Part shown: piece after piece, positions 1 to 11,080 of the stretch | Position numbering within the stretch: position 1 is the stretch's first letter | How the letters are laid out: every line of letters begins with the position of its first letter | Assembly: GCA_034698045.1 (NCBI GenBank) | Contig: JAQGAU010000505.1 | Coordinates: 1-26,969, forward strand | DNA: 26,969 nt | Origin: Paramacrobiotus richtersi | Lineage: Eukaryota; Tardigrada; Eutardigrada; Parachela; Macrobiotidae | Reading direction: 5' to 3' | Notes under the pieces: model-generated | The model's database searches: none | Seen by the model: the letters and a program-made list of their open reading frames with translations, nothing else | What the model was told of the DNA's origin: nothing | Program-made: the position numbers and the translations under genes

Positions 1-361
1 AATCAGTATAAATAACACTACCTTTTAGGCTCATCCTCATATTTTTGTCAATATGAGGCGTTGGGGGATCTGCTTGTGAGCCGGGCAGTGAGTGGGCATT
101 GTTCCTTCATTTTCGTACTGTACAGTATTCAAACCTGCAGCCCTGTTACATAACTGACGGATCTTGACGTTTTTGCTCCGAAGTGAGCCGGAACTGGAAC
201 ATACCACAATTTTTTCTAAATTTCACCATTAGGTATAAGTATTAGCGTGTGCAGTATTACGAAGAGAAGGATAACTCAAGCTGTAAATTAATCCTCTTGA
301 TATATCTTCACGAGAGATCACTCAGTGAAGCCATTCCGGGATTTCCGCGGGAGCTGATGAA
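1..361 (+). promoter_or_regulatory. 5' flank of array copy 1
   Basis: No gene is seen here. The last 40 nt or so, ending just before the copy 1 start codon, share the string AAGCCATTCCGGGAT with the same place in copy 3, so this is the duplicated 5' leader/promoter of the array. A diverged form of the upstream block found before copies 2-4 can be traced near positions 80-150. A short perfect inverted repeat lies at 35-43 and 50-58 (9-bp arms, 6-nt loop). No TATA box stands out. Confidence 0.4.
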
Positions 362-3300
362 ATGTTTACCAAAGGAAATGCACTGCCATTGTGGTGTGGT
401 GTGGACGTGACTGAAGGAAATGGTCTGGTGCGCCGAGGAAGGATTTGCGGCAAAACACCCGACGGATTATTTGTGGACTTCGGCTACCCCGGCCACAACA
501 AGGATTTTGTGCCATTTGATCAATGCAGCAATCGTCAACCATTCATCCATGCGAATCCCTGCAATGTCGGAGACGCTGCGGAAGTGCTGTGCCAATCGGC
601 TGTTGATCAACCGTGGCGCTGGTATCCAGCGGAATTATTGGCCGGCTCTCGGTGTCGGTTCGCGTTTGTCGCAGTGAATGTTGAAGGAACAGTTGTGAAG
701 AAAGTGGTATCAGCGGATGCTGTGCGGAGGTCCGATCCACCTTATCATGCACTCGAGAAGCTGTCAGGATCCCGGGTTTGCCGTTTTTATTTCGAGCATG
801 ATTTTGACATTAAAGAGTCTGAAGACCTAGCGAAACTGGCGTCCGGTCTTATCGACAAGTTCGCAGGAGCTGAATTTCTGGAGATGTGGAATCGGGAAAC
901 TTACGCAGTCGGCACAAAACTCGAGGGACAACGATTGTTTTACAGTTGGAGCACGGAAGAGCCGATGATGCCCGAGATTATTGTAAGTTGCTGATTACTG
1001 TAGCTTATGATTTAGAGTCGGAACCTGAGGAGGTCTCGCGGACGGTGACGGAAGCACCGATTCTGACGTTATACGCTCTGGCAACTCCTTGTGGTCTGCA
1101 CCGGTGATGTACTCCGATTTACTGGTAGCCTAATTGTTAGGCTTGATGCGGTACTGTCACATTAAATCAGAAGTTGAATTCTGTCTCTGTCACAGTGAAT
1201 GAGAAGCATATCAGATTCTGATATTATGTAAAGTAAAAGTAGGATATTGTTTTCATAGTCGCTGTCTCACCGATAAGCTTTTTATGGTTTTCAGAGGATG
1301 AGTTTTAAGCGAATGGTGGAAAAGCATCTGCCTACTGAAGCGGTTTCACCTATCTGTGCAGTTCGTCCGGATATTGGTCAGCTTGACTTGACGGACGCTC
1401 CGATCACGGCTCAGCTTCCTCTGCATGTTGTTGTGGATGAAATCTTCTCCCTTCTCAGTCCTGTCGCGCGAGTGGCTTGTCGGAAAGTCTGCCACTTGTG
1501 GAATTCCTTACTGACTGCAAGCGCAGGTACCTGTCCAGTGGAGATCGATATCACCACCGTCGGGTATGGCAAGCCGTCAATCGAGTATCACAAACTGGCA
1601 ACGATGTTGCACGCAACGGTAACCGAATCGACTAGGGTGCTAATTTTGTCCGGGGGAAATAGTGTGGACCGGTTAATGCCAATCCCGCATCTTTTCACGA
1701 TCAAAACGATGCTAAAAGCGATGAACATCAGTGTGCGGTTCATTGTTCTCTCCGGAGCAAGTGTGCAGGCATGTGATCTGATGGATAGCTGGTATTCAGC
1801 TGATTGGGATATCCCGAACGATGTCCCGTACCATTCCAAATGGCGAGATGTGTGTGGATCATTGATCTTGAACAATGTAGCCGTGTGGCTGCCGCTCGAG
1901 GGGCGCCAGCAGATTTCCGTGTTGATAAAAAAGGAGGTGTTGGATATGCCGATGGAGGTTGGAGTGGAAAATGTGCTGGAAAAATGGTGTCCGGAGGTTA
2001 GCGCGGCGGATATCGGGGTATTGGAGGGGAAGGTTCGTTTGCTTTGGGAACGGGATGATAACCAGAATCGGCGGCGTCTGTGGCAGGTGGGTAGCAGTTA
2101 CATTTAACTATCTTTGTACAATGGCCGAACTTAATGGTATAGCCACCATTGTACAGCTTCGAAGTTGCAAGACTAGAATATGTAATGCTCACTAGTACTT
2201 CTAATGCTAGAAGTACTTATACTAGAATATGTTCGCTCAGAACGAGAAGCAACAATAATATCAACAAATCCACTCAGATAAAAAAAAACTTCCAGTTTCC
2301 GTTATCACTTCCAGTTGGCATTAGCTACGTTTTTCGTCGGTGCTTAGTCGTAGTGATTCTATCAAAGAAACATCGGTGTTTCTGGACTCGGTAAACTTTG
2401 CTGCCGAATATTAACAGCGAATGACTATTCGTTGTTAATATTGAATCCCTAATATTTTGTTGGATTCCCTAATATTAGCATACGCAAGAATGGCAGGGCT
2501 TAATTAATATATTGTACAATAATAATAATTTGTCGCGAGTCTACAGAAAAGGGACTGATGACGTAGTATCGTACTGTACAGGACAGCGTGAAAACTGTCC
2601 GTATGAGCTGGGGCGGGCAAATTGACTTACTAATGGTACAATATGCAGAAAATCGTGCTTTACAACCGGGCTGCTCAGGGGGACCATGTATGACCAACAC
2701 TCGTCTGGCAGGAACCAAAATTAGTGAGCATGGGGTATTCTGGTAAACTGCAAAGTGCTAAAGCACGCATTCGTTTAACATACAGAATAAGCTCAATTTT
2801 GCCTGCTCGTCTTTCTTTTTGTTAGAAAATCAGGTGTTATGTTTAATGGCCCGAAATCGAAAGATTTATAAACCTGTCCACTTCTGTATATTTAGTCTGG
2901 CACTATGGTCAGACTGACGGCGAAAGAAGTCCTATAAAAAATTTTTGACGTTAGCGAAGATGACGAGGTCTTCCCTGATCCTGCGGGTACTACGCTTTCT
3001 GACGAACATCATAACGATTGAAATGGTGAATGGTACGAATTATTCGATGGACAAAACAACAAGGAATCAGACGCTGAAGACCAGAACTGAGTAAAGGCAT
3101 TCAGCGGAGTGTATGCGAATATCTGCGGTCCGTATTTGGTTGCGAAACTTCAGACGCGTTTTTCTCGATAACAGTTTTTTGGGGGGGGAGCGCTTCAAAC
3201 CGCTGTCCTGTGGTCAGATCATGTCCGAATTGAAAATTTGTTTTTGTGACTGGTAGTGCCCGACGAACCCTAGCAGAAAACACCTCTAACTCGTTTTTGC

Positions 3301-3730
3301 AAAAAACGTCATTAGTCCGTTTTCTGTAGATCGCGTCCATTTATATTATTATAGTAACCTCCAAGCAATTAGAATTTTGTTTCGGGAAGGTTTCGAATGA
3401 TATGTTATTCCGGTAATAGGCATTACTTTCAGATTGGTGTCTCGGTTCTGCAAATTCAATATTGCCCAGTTAACATGCTTTTTAATATATGAATTGTCAT
3501 GTACCGTACTCCGTTTGCAGTTACTGAGTAAGTTTCAACCTGCGGATGCACGATTTCTCCCGTATTCGATCCCCGCGGCCGTATGGAACGGATTCGGCAA
3601 AATTGTTCTCATGCCGACTCCAGCTGACACCCTCAACATACCGGCCTTGACAACGCTCCGGAGGCTGACGGTGTGGGCTCTGACAGTCTTCAACCGAATT
3701 CCAACGGATAACCGTTTTGGACCGGCCTGA
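362..3730 (+). CDS. FMRP-N-terminal-like / F-box protein, array copy 1
   Basis: Three coding exons: 362-982, 1295-2086 and 3521-3730, joined phase 0 at both GT-AG introns (donor TTGTAAGT, acceptors TTTTCAG and TTTGCAG). The product is 540 aa. Residues about 11-55 and 70-125 look like two Tudor/Agenet folds (WCGVDV, LFVDFGYPGH, VPFDQC; then PWRWYPAELLAGS). Residues about 136-192 look KH-like. The F-box is at about 248-286 (LPLHVVVDEIFSLL, then CRKVCHLWN). The rest is conserved between copies but unrecognised. F-box proteins bind SKP1 and present substrates to the CUL1 ubiquitin ligase, so the fusion suggests an E3 adaptor with a reader module; that role is inference. This copy is the most diverged, with an extra dipeptide in the F-box exon and a 1434-nt second intron. 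The exon model is well supported by exact frame agreement with the other copies; the function is not. Confidence 0.78.
2115..2155. repeat. Inverted repeat in copy 1 intron 2
   Basis: TGTACAATGG at 2115-2124 is perfectly inverted as CCATTGTACA at 2146-2155, with a 21-nt loop. The same intron position in copy 2 retains only part of one arm. Confidence 0.6.
2194..2217. repeat. Short perfect hairpin in copy 1 intron 2
   Basis: AGTACTTCTA at 2194-2203 and TAGAAGTACT at 2208-2217 are exact reverse complements around a 4-nt loop. It is not evident in introns of the other copies. Confidence 0.65.
2407..2442. repeat. 16-bp-arm inverted repeat in copy 1 intron 2
   Basis: Arms 2407-2422 and 2427-2442 pair over 16 bp with a single mismatch around a 4-nt loop. 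The left arm begins in sequence shared by all copies (TGCCGAATATTA), so the palindrome marks the left edge of the material present only in copy 1. It is followed by two copies of CCCTAATATT at about 2446-2475. Confidence 0.65.
2905..3090 (+). pseudogene. Decayed transposase-like N-terminal fragment, possibly piggyBac-type
   Basis: One reading frame from an ATG at 2905 to TGA at 3088-3090 spells a short acidic peptide interrupted by in-frame stops at 2935-2937 and 3019-3021. Readable pieces include LTAKEVL and VSEDDEVFPDPAG, then a stretch rich in D and E. An N-terminal LTxxEVL followed by an acidic D/E/S tract is typical of piggyBac-like transposases and their derived proteins; that is family knowledge, and no catalytic domain is present to confirm it. 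The fragment lies inside extra intron sequence unique to copy 1 (about 2415-3360). I found no convincing terminal repeats or TTAA target duplication. It could instead be another decayed gene. Confidence 0.3.
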
Positions 3731-4429
3731 AGTTTGGATGAATATCTTATGTCTTCGATGGCTATTTGTTCCTTATCAGCGCAGGAGGATTTAATTTTTA
3801 TGGTTTTGTATTATTCCTTTACTCGTCTGTACTGATTGGCTGTCACAAATTTCTGAGCGAACACCAGTCGGGATCTCTTCCGGCTGACATTTTCTGTATC
3901 CGCGTACTGCGAACACATTCTGTTCAATGTGTTGTGTACGTCCATTGTGCAACATTTCCACGATTCGTTCGCGCATGTAATTATCAAGTTTTACTAAAAC
4001 GATATAATTATACCACCGGACTACCGGGCTTTTGCCAAATAAACGTGGAAGTAGCACTTGTTGACATAATTTAATAATTGTCTAACGACAAGCGTTTATA
4101 AAGGCGTAGGGAACAACAGCGCACAATGAAGGTTAAGCCGCAGAACATAATCTACGGTAATGTTATCACAAGGTATGGCCACTGGTAAGCATGGGACACA
4201 TTTGCGGAAATATTCTCGAACTACCGCACAAGCAGCTGCGAGAAAGGGCGCGGACATTCTGTACCATCCGGGCGGCAGTTGTACAGCAGCCGCTCAACGA
4301 GATTCTCATCTTGACCAAGACATAATAGGATCTATTATGTCTTGTCTTGACTGATGAGGCTGGACACGGGGCACGTAAATCAAGAGAAGAATCGACGCAA
4401 GCAGGGCAGAGAGTCTGGCAGTTAGTCGA
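3731..4429. other. Spacer between array copies 1 and 2
   Basis: No coding exon is seen. The left part (to about 3990) is the copy 1 3' flank and aligns by eye with the 3' flank of copy 4 (shared GTACTGATTG and TCACAAATTT). A possible polyadenylation signal AATAAA lies at 4038-4043. From about 4158 rightwards the sequence matches the region upstream of copy 3 (shared TAATGTTATCACAAGGTATG), so the duplicated promoter region begins there. Confidence 0.5.
4317..4343. repeat. 12-bp perfect hairpin upstream of copy 2
   Basis: AAGACATAATAG at 4317-4328 and CTATTATGTCTT at 4332-4343 are exact inverses around a 3-nt loop. The aligned upstream region of copy 3 (near 7800-7815) lacks it, so it looks like a copy-specific insertion of about 30-40 nt. 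Confidence 0.7.
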
Positions 4430-4479
4430 CACGTGGCTTTTTCGTGCATTCAGATTTCAGACTCTTTCCGAAGTACTGA
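4430..4479 (+). promoter_or_regulatory. Conserved upstream block of copy 2
   Basis: Begins with the E-box-like palindrome CACGTG (4430-4435), continues GGCTTTTTCGTGCATTCA and ends CTTTCCGAAGTACTGA. It sits about 105-155 nt before the start codon. The equivalent block precedes copies 3 and 4 at a similar distance, while the DNA around it is more diverged. It is probably a core promoter or transcription start region; no experiment or TATA box supports this. Confidence 0.45.
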
Positions 4480-4584
4480 GTGTGGAAAATATCACGTCAC
4501 CATTCCTCTAGATAGTTCGTTCAGAGTGTTTCTAGATCTGATTATCAAGTGGAGTAACTGCAGGATTCTTCGGAAATCGACAGA

Positions 4585-6844
4585 ATGTTTGGCAAGGGAA
4601 TTGCAGTCCCATATTGGTGTGGCGTGGATGTGACGGATGAAAATGGTCTGGTGCGTCGAGGAATGATTTGCAGTAAAGCATCCAACGGATTGTTTGTGGA
4701 CTTCGGGTACCCCGGTCACAACAAGGATTTCGTGCCATTTGATCAGTGCGTCACCCATCGAGTACCTGACGATGCGGATGACCATGAAGCCGGGGACACT
4801 GTGGAAGCACTGTACCAATCTGCTCCTGATCAACCGTGGCGCTGGCACCAAACAAAGTTCCTGGCTGGATCTGAGCATTGGTTCGCGTTTGTGGCCATTA
4901 GTATCGGTGAAGCAGTGTTGGAGAAAGTCGTACCAGTGGATGCGGTGCGGAGTGTCCATGATTTGAAGCTGTCTGGATCCGATATTTTGCATCATTACTT
5001 CGAGTACAATCTGGAACTTCCCAAGTCTGGAGAGCTGGGGAAGATGACGTCCGAGCTTATAGAGAAGTTCCCGGGAGCTAGATTTCTGAAGATCTGGAAT
5101 CGAGACACTCTTACAATGGGTATTAAACTCGAGGGAGATCGAGTGTTTTTCAGTATGGATAGAGAGGAATCGTTGAGGCCCGATATTATTATTGTAAGTT
5201 GCTTATTACTGTTCACAATCAGATCAGATCAGTGATGTCACTGATGTGTACGTTACTCACGTGTAAGTTTTTACGGTTTTCAGGAAAGAGTTGTTAGGCG
5301 AATGGCGAAGAGGTATCTGTCTTCCGGACCGGTTTCATCTGTCAGTGCAGCTGGCTCGAACAGCATGGATATTGGTCAGTTTGACTCACTGGACGCTCCG
5401 ATCACGCCTCGACTTCCGCTGCATGTTATGGACGAAATCTTCTCCTTCCTCCGCCCAGTCCACCGCGTGGCATGTCGGAAGGTTTGTTATTTGTGGAATT
5501 CTGTCCTGACTGCAGACGCAAGCACGTACCCTGTGGAAATCGATATCACGCCGCTCGATTGGTTCAATCAAGCAGCTGAGCATCACCAGTTGGCCAGAAA
5601 GTTACACGAAGGGATAACCGCATCGACGAAGGTTCTTGTTTTGTGCGGAGGGAATGGCGACGACAAGCTATCGAGAATCCGCCCGCTTTGCACTGTTAAA
5701 ACGATGCTCCAGGCGATGAATCGCCGGATTCGGTTCATTGTTCTCTCCGGAGTATGGGTGGAGGCAGACGATCTGTTGGATAGCTGGCATTCAGATGATT
5801 GGGAGTTTTACGCGCATCATACTTCGAAATGGCGGGATGTGTGTGGTACACTGATCTTGCGCAATGTAGCCGTGTGGCTGCCGTTGGCGAGGACAATTTC
5901 TGTGATGGTAAAACGGGAAGTGCTGGATATGCCGGTGGAGGTGGGAGTGGCAAATGTGCTGGAAAAATGGTGTCCGGAGGTCAGTGGGCCGGAAATGGAG
6001 GTGTTGGAGGGGAATTTGCGTTTGCTTTGGGAACATAGTGATGATAATCGCGGGTATCTATGGACGGTGAGTAGAATTTTTTGAGCTGCAGTGTACAATT
6101 GCCGAGTTTGGTCACATCTTTCGGTTACGCAGTTGCAAGACTGGAATCGGGTAGTATTATCGTTGGAGTATAATATTATCTTGTCGAGAAACGTCCGTGT
6201 GTCTCAAAACTGTAATGCCGAATAAGTTTAGCCTATACATGCAACGTCAGTTCTGATCAATTGCCCAAAGCCTGATTTGCCTAATAATTTGAGAGATACT
6301 GAGCTTAATACGCTGATGCCAGATATAGAGTAAACAATGCAATTGTTCTCTTAATTACTAGCGAGTGGCTTCGGTTGAATATACCACCATAACTGCATGC
6401 CAAGCAATTATATTCTTTATTTCGGGTAGATTTTGAACGGTACCGGTAATAAGTTATTCGGGTAGTAGACATTTTGGCCGTTACTGTAGATATATCCAGT
6501 GTCTATAAAATTTTCTTAGCAAAATCCACCACAAAACAGTACTAAGTATCTGCATGCTGTAGAAAATGATTCGGTACCTTGGTATGTGTCTGTATATACG
6601 TAAGCTGGATATATTTTCCATTTAAAGCGTTGTTCGTTATTATAAAAATGAAACATGTTCTGCACTCGGTTTGCAGGTATTGAGTCGGTATCAGCCGGGG
6701 GATAAGCGAATCCCGCCGTATGTTGTCGCCCATGTCACTCCGATTCCACCTGGCACTCTCGGCGTACCGGCCTTGACATCGCTCCGGAGGTTGACTGTGT
6801 GGGCTCTGACAGGCCACAAGGCCTACATCCGAATTACAATGTAG
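4585..6844 (+). CDS. FMRP-N-terminal-like / F-box protein, array copy 2
   Basis: Three exons: 4585-5193, 5284-6066 and 6677-6844, both introns phase 0 (90 and 610 nt), giving 519 aa. Agenet-like repeats lie at about 11-55 (CGVDVTDENGLVRRG, VPFDQC) and 69-124 (GDTVEALY, PWRWHQTKFLAGS, VVPVDAVRSV). A KH0-like segment is at about 136-189 (YFEYNLELP, FLKIW). The F-box is at about 247-285 (LPLHVMDEIFSFL, CRKVCYLWN). Beyond it are conserved strings such as RFIVLSGVWVEADDLLDSW, then CGTLILRNVAVWLPL. Exon C encodes LSRYQPGDKR and LRRLTVWALTG. No signal peptide or membrane segment is evident, so it should be cytoplasmic or nuclear. It is closest to copy 3 in exons, introns and flanks. The likely role, an SCF substrate adaptor, is inferred from the F-box. 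If intron 2 is retained, translation stops after a few residues (VSRIF) and exon C is lost. Confidence 0.82.
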
Positions 6845-6891
6845 GTGTAATCGTTTTGGATTGGTCTGAATTGTGGATGGGTATCTTCTTG

Positions 6892-6940
6892 TATTATTTT
6901 TTATTATTATATTTTATTATTAGTTTTTTTTTATTATTTT
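6892..6940. repeat. TTA-rich low-complexity tract
   Basis: Runs of TTA/TTATT with interspersed T tracts and almost no other sequence. It is a simple-sequence expansion in the copy 2 3' flank, much shorter or absent in the other flanks. Confidence 0.7.
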
Positions 6941-7350
6941 ACTTGTAATTTTTTCTAAACAAACCTGCTGTCTGCGGTAACTACTTGCCACTTATCAGAG
7001 ATATGCAGGAAGTTGGTGTATTTTTATTTTTATGATTATTAATTATGACCATTGTTCGGCAATTCCCGAAGCAGGACCAGTCGGGAAATCGTCCGGCTTA
7101 CAGTTTCTGTGCCGAATGGCAAATATTCTGTTCAGTGTGTTATATCTCCGCGATTAGTTAGTGAACAAATGAAGGTCATACTCCGATGTTTTACTGTTTC
7201 ACGAGGCTAACGAAATAGAAGATGGCCTTTTTTCGATGTTAATTCATATTTTGGCTGAACTGTTCGCTATAAAATATGCGATTTTTATGTTGTTTCTTTG
7301 TCCAGTAGTATGTGTTTACAATGACCAATCCAACGCGCAGTAACGCAGAG

Positions 7351-7370
7351 TTTTGATTGATTCTGTCGCA
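7351..7370. repeat. Core of conserved 3' block, after copy 2
   Basis: Begins TTTTGATTGAT and ends TGTCGCA. Matching 20-mers occur at 10610-10629 and 13876-13895, differing only at two middle positions, inside a block of about 250 nt shared by the flanks of copies 2, 3 and 4. Confidence 0.6.
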
Positions 7371-7885
7371 ATAAAAACAAGTGAACACAAATATAATCGT
7401 TAAAACATAAAAGCCGATAACAAAATACATCGACCCGACCGAGAAACTTCCTCTCCAATGCTGCGTACTACAACAGTATACTTTACTGACAAGGGAACTA
7501 TATTTTAGGCCCCATATTCATGTAGACTCAGAAAGACCTTATGAACTCTGAAAAAATATTTCTGGCTGCTGTGAATCAGCTGGGCCCTTGGGGATAATTC
7601 TGTATTGCAACAGCGCCCAATGAAAGCTGTAGTTCATAGTCTACGGTAATGTTATCACAAGGTATGGCCACTGGTCAGTATGGGACACCTTTGCGGAAAT
7701 ATTCTCGGTACCGCACAAGCAGTGTGAGAAAGGGCGTGGACATTGTATACCATCCGAGCGGCAGTTGTGCAATAGATTAGCTTGAAGCGGCTAAACGAGA
7801 TTCTTATTCATGCGGGTGGACAATGGGCACGTGAATCAACAGAAGAATCGATGCAAGTAAGGCAGTGAATCGGGCAATGAGTTGA

Positions 7886-7929
7886 CACGTGGCTTTTTCG
7901 GGCATTCAAACTCTTTCCGAAGTACTGAT
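7886..7929 (+). promoter_or_regulatory. Conserved upstream block of copy 3
   Basis: CACGTG at 7886-7891 followed by GCTTTTTCGGGCATTCA and CTTTCCGAAGTACTGA, matching the block before copy 2, about 100-145 nt upstream of the start codon. A second CACGTG lies at 7828-7833. The module is intact although the gene body carries a frameshift. Confidence 0.45.
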
Positions 7930-8028
7930 TTTTATGTGGAACGTACCAGTCATCATTCCTCTCGATAGTTTTTATTCAGGAAAATTGTGATTCTTAAGCC
8001 ATTCCGGGATTCTTCCGAAATCGACGGA

Positions 8029-10155
8029 ATGTTTGCCAAGGGAATTGCAGTACCATATTGGTGTGGCGTGGACGTAGCGGACAAAAATGGTCTGGTACGC
8101 CGAGGAATGATTTGCAGCAAAGCATCCAACGGATTATTCGTGGATTTCGGGTACCCCGGCCACAACCAGGATCTCGTGCCATTTGATCAGTGCACCATTC
8201 ATCGACTACCTGACGATGCGGATGACTACAGAGTCGGAGACACTGTGGAAGCGCTGTACTCCTGATCAGCCTTGGCGCTGGCACCAAGCAAAGTTCCTGG
8301 CTGGATCTGAGCATCGGTTCGCGTTTGTGGCCATTAGTATCGGTGAAGCAGTCTTGGAGAAAGTCGTACCAGTGGATGCGGTTCGGAGTGTTCATGTTGT
8401 GAAGCTGTATGGACCCGATATTTTGCTTCATTACTTCGAGTACGATCTGGAACTTCCCAAGTCTGGAGAGCTGGGAAAGATGACGTCCGATCTTATGGAA
8501 AAGTTCCCGGGAGCTGGATTTCTGAAGATCTGGAATCGGGATACTCACACAATGGGCATCAAACTCGAGGGTGGGCGAATGTTTTTCAGTTGGGACAGCG
8601 GGGAATTGTTGAGACCCGGTATTATTTTTGTAAGTTGCTTATTAGAAGTTACAATCATATCAATGATTTTTCGTAGTTCACGTACAAGTTTTTACGGTTT
8701 TTTCAGAAAAGAGTTGTTAGGCGAATGGCGAAAAGGTATCTGTCTGCTGAACCGGTTTCATCTGTCAGTGCAGCTGACTCGAGCAACATGGATATTGATC
8801 AGTTTGACTCAGTGGACGCTCCGATCACGCCTCGGCTTCCGCTGCATGTTATGAACGAAATCTTCTCCTTCCTCCGCCCAGTCCACCGGGTGGCATGTCG
8901 GAAGGTTTGCCATTTGTGGAATTCTGTATTGCTTGCAAGCGCCAGCACGTACCCTGTGGAAATCGATATCACGCCGCTCGATTGGTTCAATCAAGCAGCT
9001 GAGCATCACCAGTTGGCCAGAAAGTTACACGAAGGGATAACCGCATCGACGAAGGTTCTTGTTTTGTACGGAGGGAATGGCCTGGACGAGTTATCGAGAA
9101 TTCGCCCTCTTTGCACGGTTAAAACGATGCTCCAAGCGATGAATTGCCGGATTCGGTACATCGTTCTCTCCGGAGTATGGGTGGAGGCAGACGATTTGTT
9201 GGATAGTTGGTATTCGGATGAATGGGAGTACTTCGCGCATACTACTTCGAAATGGCGGGATGTTTGTGGTACATTGATCTTGCATAATGTAGCCGTGTGG
9301 CTGCCGTTCGCAAAGTCAATTTCTGTGATGGTGAAACAGGAAATGCTGGATATGCCGATGGAAGTTGGAGTGGAAAAGGTGCTGGAAAAATGGTGTCCGG
9401 AGTTAAGCGGGCTGGAAATAGAGGTATTGGAGGGGAAGCTTCGTTTGCTTTGGGAAGACAATGATGATAATCGCGGGTATCTATGGACGGTGAGTACTGA
9501 GTAGATTTTTTGTAGCGAATGTGTTCACATCGTACGGTTTGGCAGTTGTAAGACTGGACTCGGGTAGTAAATTTACTATCGTACGAATATAATTTTGTTC
9601 CTATCGAGAAACATCCGGATGTCTAAACTGTAATGCCGAGTATTAACAAGTCATGCTAGCTAGAGTACAACTTCAGTTCACCCAAAGCCTCCTTTGTCTA
9701 ATAAGTTGAGAGAAATCAAGCTTAATACCCTGTGTTGAATATACTACATAATATTATACCGTAGCCACCATACAGTTATATTATTTGACATTTGTTTCGG
9801 GAAGACTTTAACGGTGCTAGATTATTCGCGTAATACATAAGTAACTGCAGATAGGCATCCAGTGTTTGTATGCTTAATTTCGCTATTGGCGAACGCCTTA
9901 TCTACCAAGACTTATCTGTAAACTGGATAATTACATTGCTCATTATAAAAGTTTCAACATGTTCTGCACTTTCGTTTGCAGCTTTTGAGTCGGTATCAGC
10001 CGGCAGATGAGCGATTTCCTCCGTATGTGTTTGCCCATATCACTGCAATTCCAACTGGCACTCTGGGCATACCGCCCTTGGGATCGCTCCGGAAGTTGAC
10101 GGTGCGGGCTTTGACTGGCTACAAGGACTACATCCGAATCCCAATGCCGATATAA
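8029..10155 (+). pseudogene. FMRP-N-terminal-like / F-box gene, array copy 3, frameshifted
   Basis: The same three-exon layout as copy 2: 8029-8629, 8707-9489 and 9982-10155, with intact GT-AG sites and 77- and 492-nt introns. Against copy 2, eight bases are missing in exon A near 8260, between EALY and PDQPWRW. Translation from the start codon shifts frame there and ends at TGA 8263-8265 after 78 aa. Downstream of the deletion the original frame continues with no further lesion through exon A, the F-box exon (LPLHVMNEIFSFL, CRKVCHLWN) and exon C (stop 10153-10155). An otherwise clean gene with one lesion points to a recent loss, an individual-specific allele, or an assembly or read error. 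An internal start in exon B (ATG at 8725) could still yield an F-box protein lacking the Agenet-like part; that is speculation. Confidence 0.72.
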
Positions 10156-10609
10156 ATCCGATTTTTGACCGGTCTGAATCGTGGATCGATATTCTGTTAT
10201 TTTTCTTAATAACTAACAATCCTACTGTCTGCGACAACTACTTGACCTTTATCAGCAAATTAGTAAGCTGGTTTTTTTTATGATTATATTGTATATTATT
10301 TAGAATTTCCCGCAGTCGGGAAATCTTTCGTTTGACAGTTTCTGCACCGGATGGCAAATACTTTTTCCTTATTGCGTTATATCGCCGCGATTCGCTAATA
10401 TACGAATTAATTACTCCAATGTATTGCACTATGGTAGTACTATTTTACGGCACTAACGAAATAAGAGATCTAGATAGCCTTTTTTGCGATCATTAATGCT
10501 TTGGCTTACTTGTTCGCTACGAATCTGCGATCTTTAATATTATGCTATCTAGTATCTTTGTCCAGTAACGTGTTTACAAAGACAGACTGAACGCGCAGTA
10601 CACGGAAAG

Positions 10610-10629
10610 TTTTGATTGATCCTGTCGCA
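10610..10629. repeat. Core of conserved 3' block, after copy 3
   Basis: TTTTGATTGAT then TGTCGCA with CC in between. It is the same element as after copies 2 and 4 and lies a similar distance downstream of the stop codon. Confidence 0.6.
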
Positions 10630-10844
10630 GTAACAAAACTGAACACAAACAGAATCGTTAAAATATAGAAGCCGATATCGAAGTTTATAGTCCGGACCGA
10701 CTGTTCCTGGGCCATACTTCATAAACACTATGTGAAAACCACATAGCACAGGTGAAATAACACACGAAGATTACTATCTCTAGTATAATTATATGATCTG
10801 TAATTTTATAATCCACCGTAATGTTTTCGCCACGAATGCGAGTG

Positions 10845-10877
10845 ACCATACTTACTAAGTAAGTAAGTAAGTATGGT
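10845..10877. repeat. AAGT microsatellite within a 12-bp hairpin
   Basis: Four tandem AAGT units at 10857-10872. Arms 10845-10856 (ACCATACTTACT) and 10866-10877 (AGTAAGTATGGT) are exact reverse complements. The corresponding upstream regions of copies 2 and 3 have no such repeat. Confidence 0.7.
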
Positions 10878-11080
10878 GCACTCTCACTGCGGACCGCACA
10901 ACTTCACAAGCAGTAAACTTTACGAGAAAGGGCGTGGACCGCCCGGGCGGCGGTTCCTGTAATCTTAGTTGTCGACCTGGGCAGTGGGCAGTGGGCACGT
11001 ATTATAAGAGAAAATTCAAAAATCGCTCCAAGCCAGGTGCTGAGTCGGGCAACTTGCCGCAAAATCCCGATGAACAGCTG

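Larger units (their letters stand above)
6845..7880. other. Spacer between array copies 2 and 3
   Basis: No coding exon is seen. It holds the copy 2 3' flank, an A/T-only low-complexity stretch at 6892-6940, a block at about 7200-7470 also found after copies 3 and 4, an AATAAA at 7370-7375, and from about 7650 the duplicated upstream region of copy 3. Flank positions about 7040-7160 closely match about 10290-10400 after copy 3 (shared GTCGGGAAATC and ATGGCAAATA). Confidence 0.5.
10156..11080. other. Spacer between array copies 3 and 4
   Basis: No coding exon is seen. It contains the copy 3 3' flank, the shared 3' block (about 10447-10700, core 10610-10629), then the upstream region of copy 4 from about 10800, which carries an AAGT tetranucleotide repeat and a hairpin. 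Confidence 0.5.

Noticed and set aside
7239-7430. Small minus-strand frame in the shared 3' block with a hydrophobic segment
   Set aside because: The counterparts after copies 3 and 4 shift frame and share only a few residues, so the conservation is at DNA level and not clearly coding.
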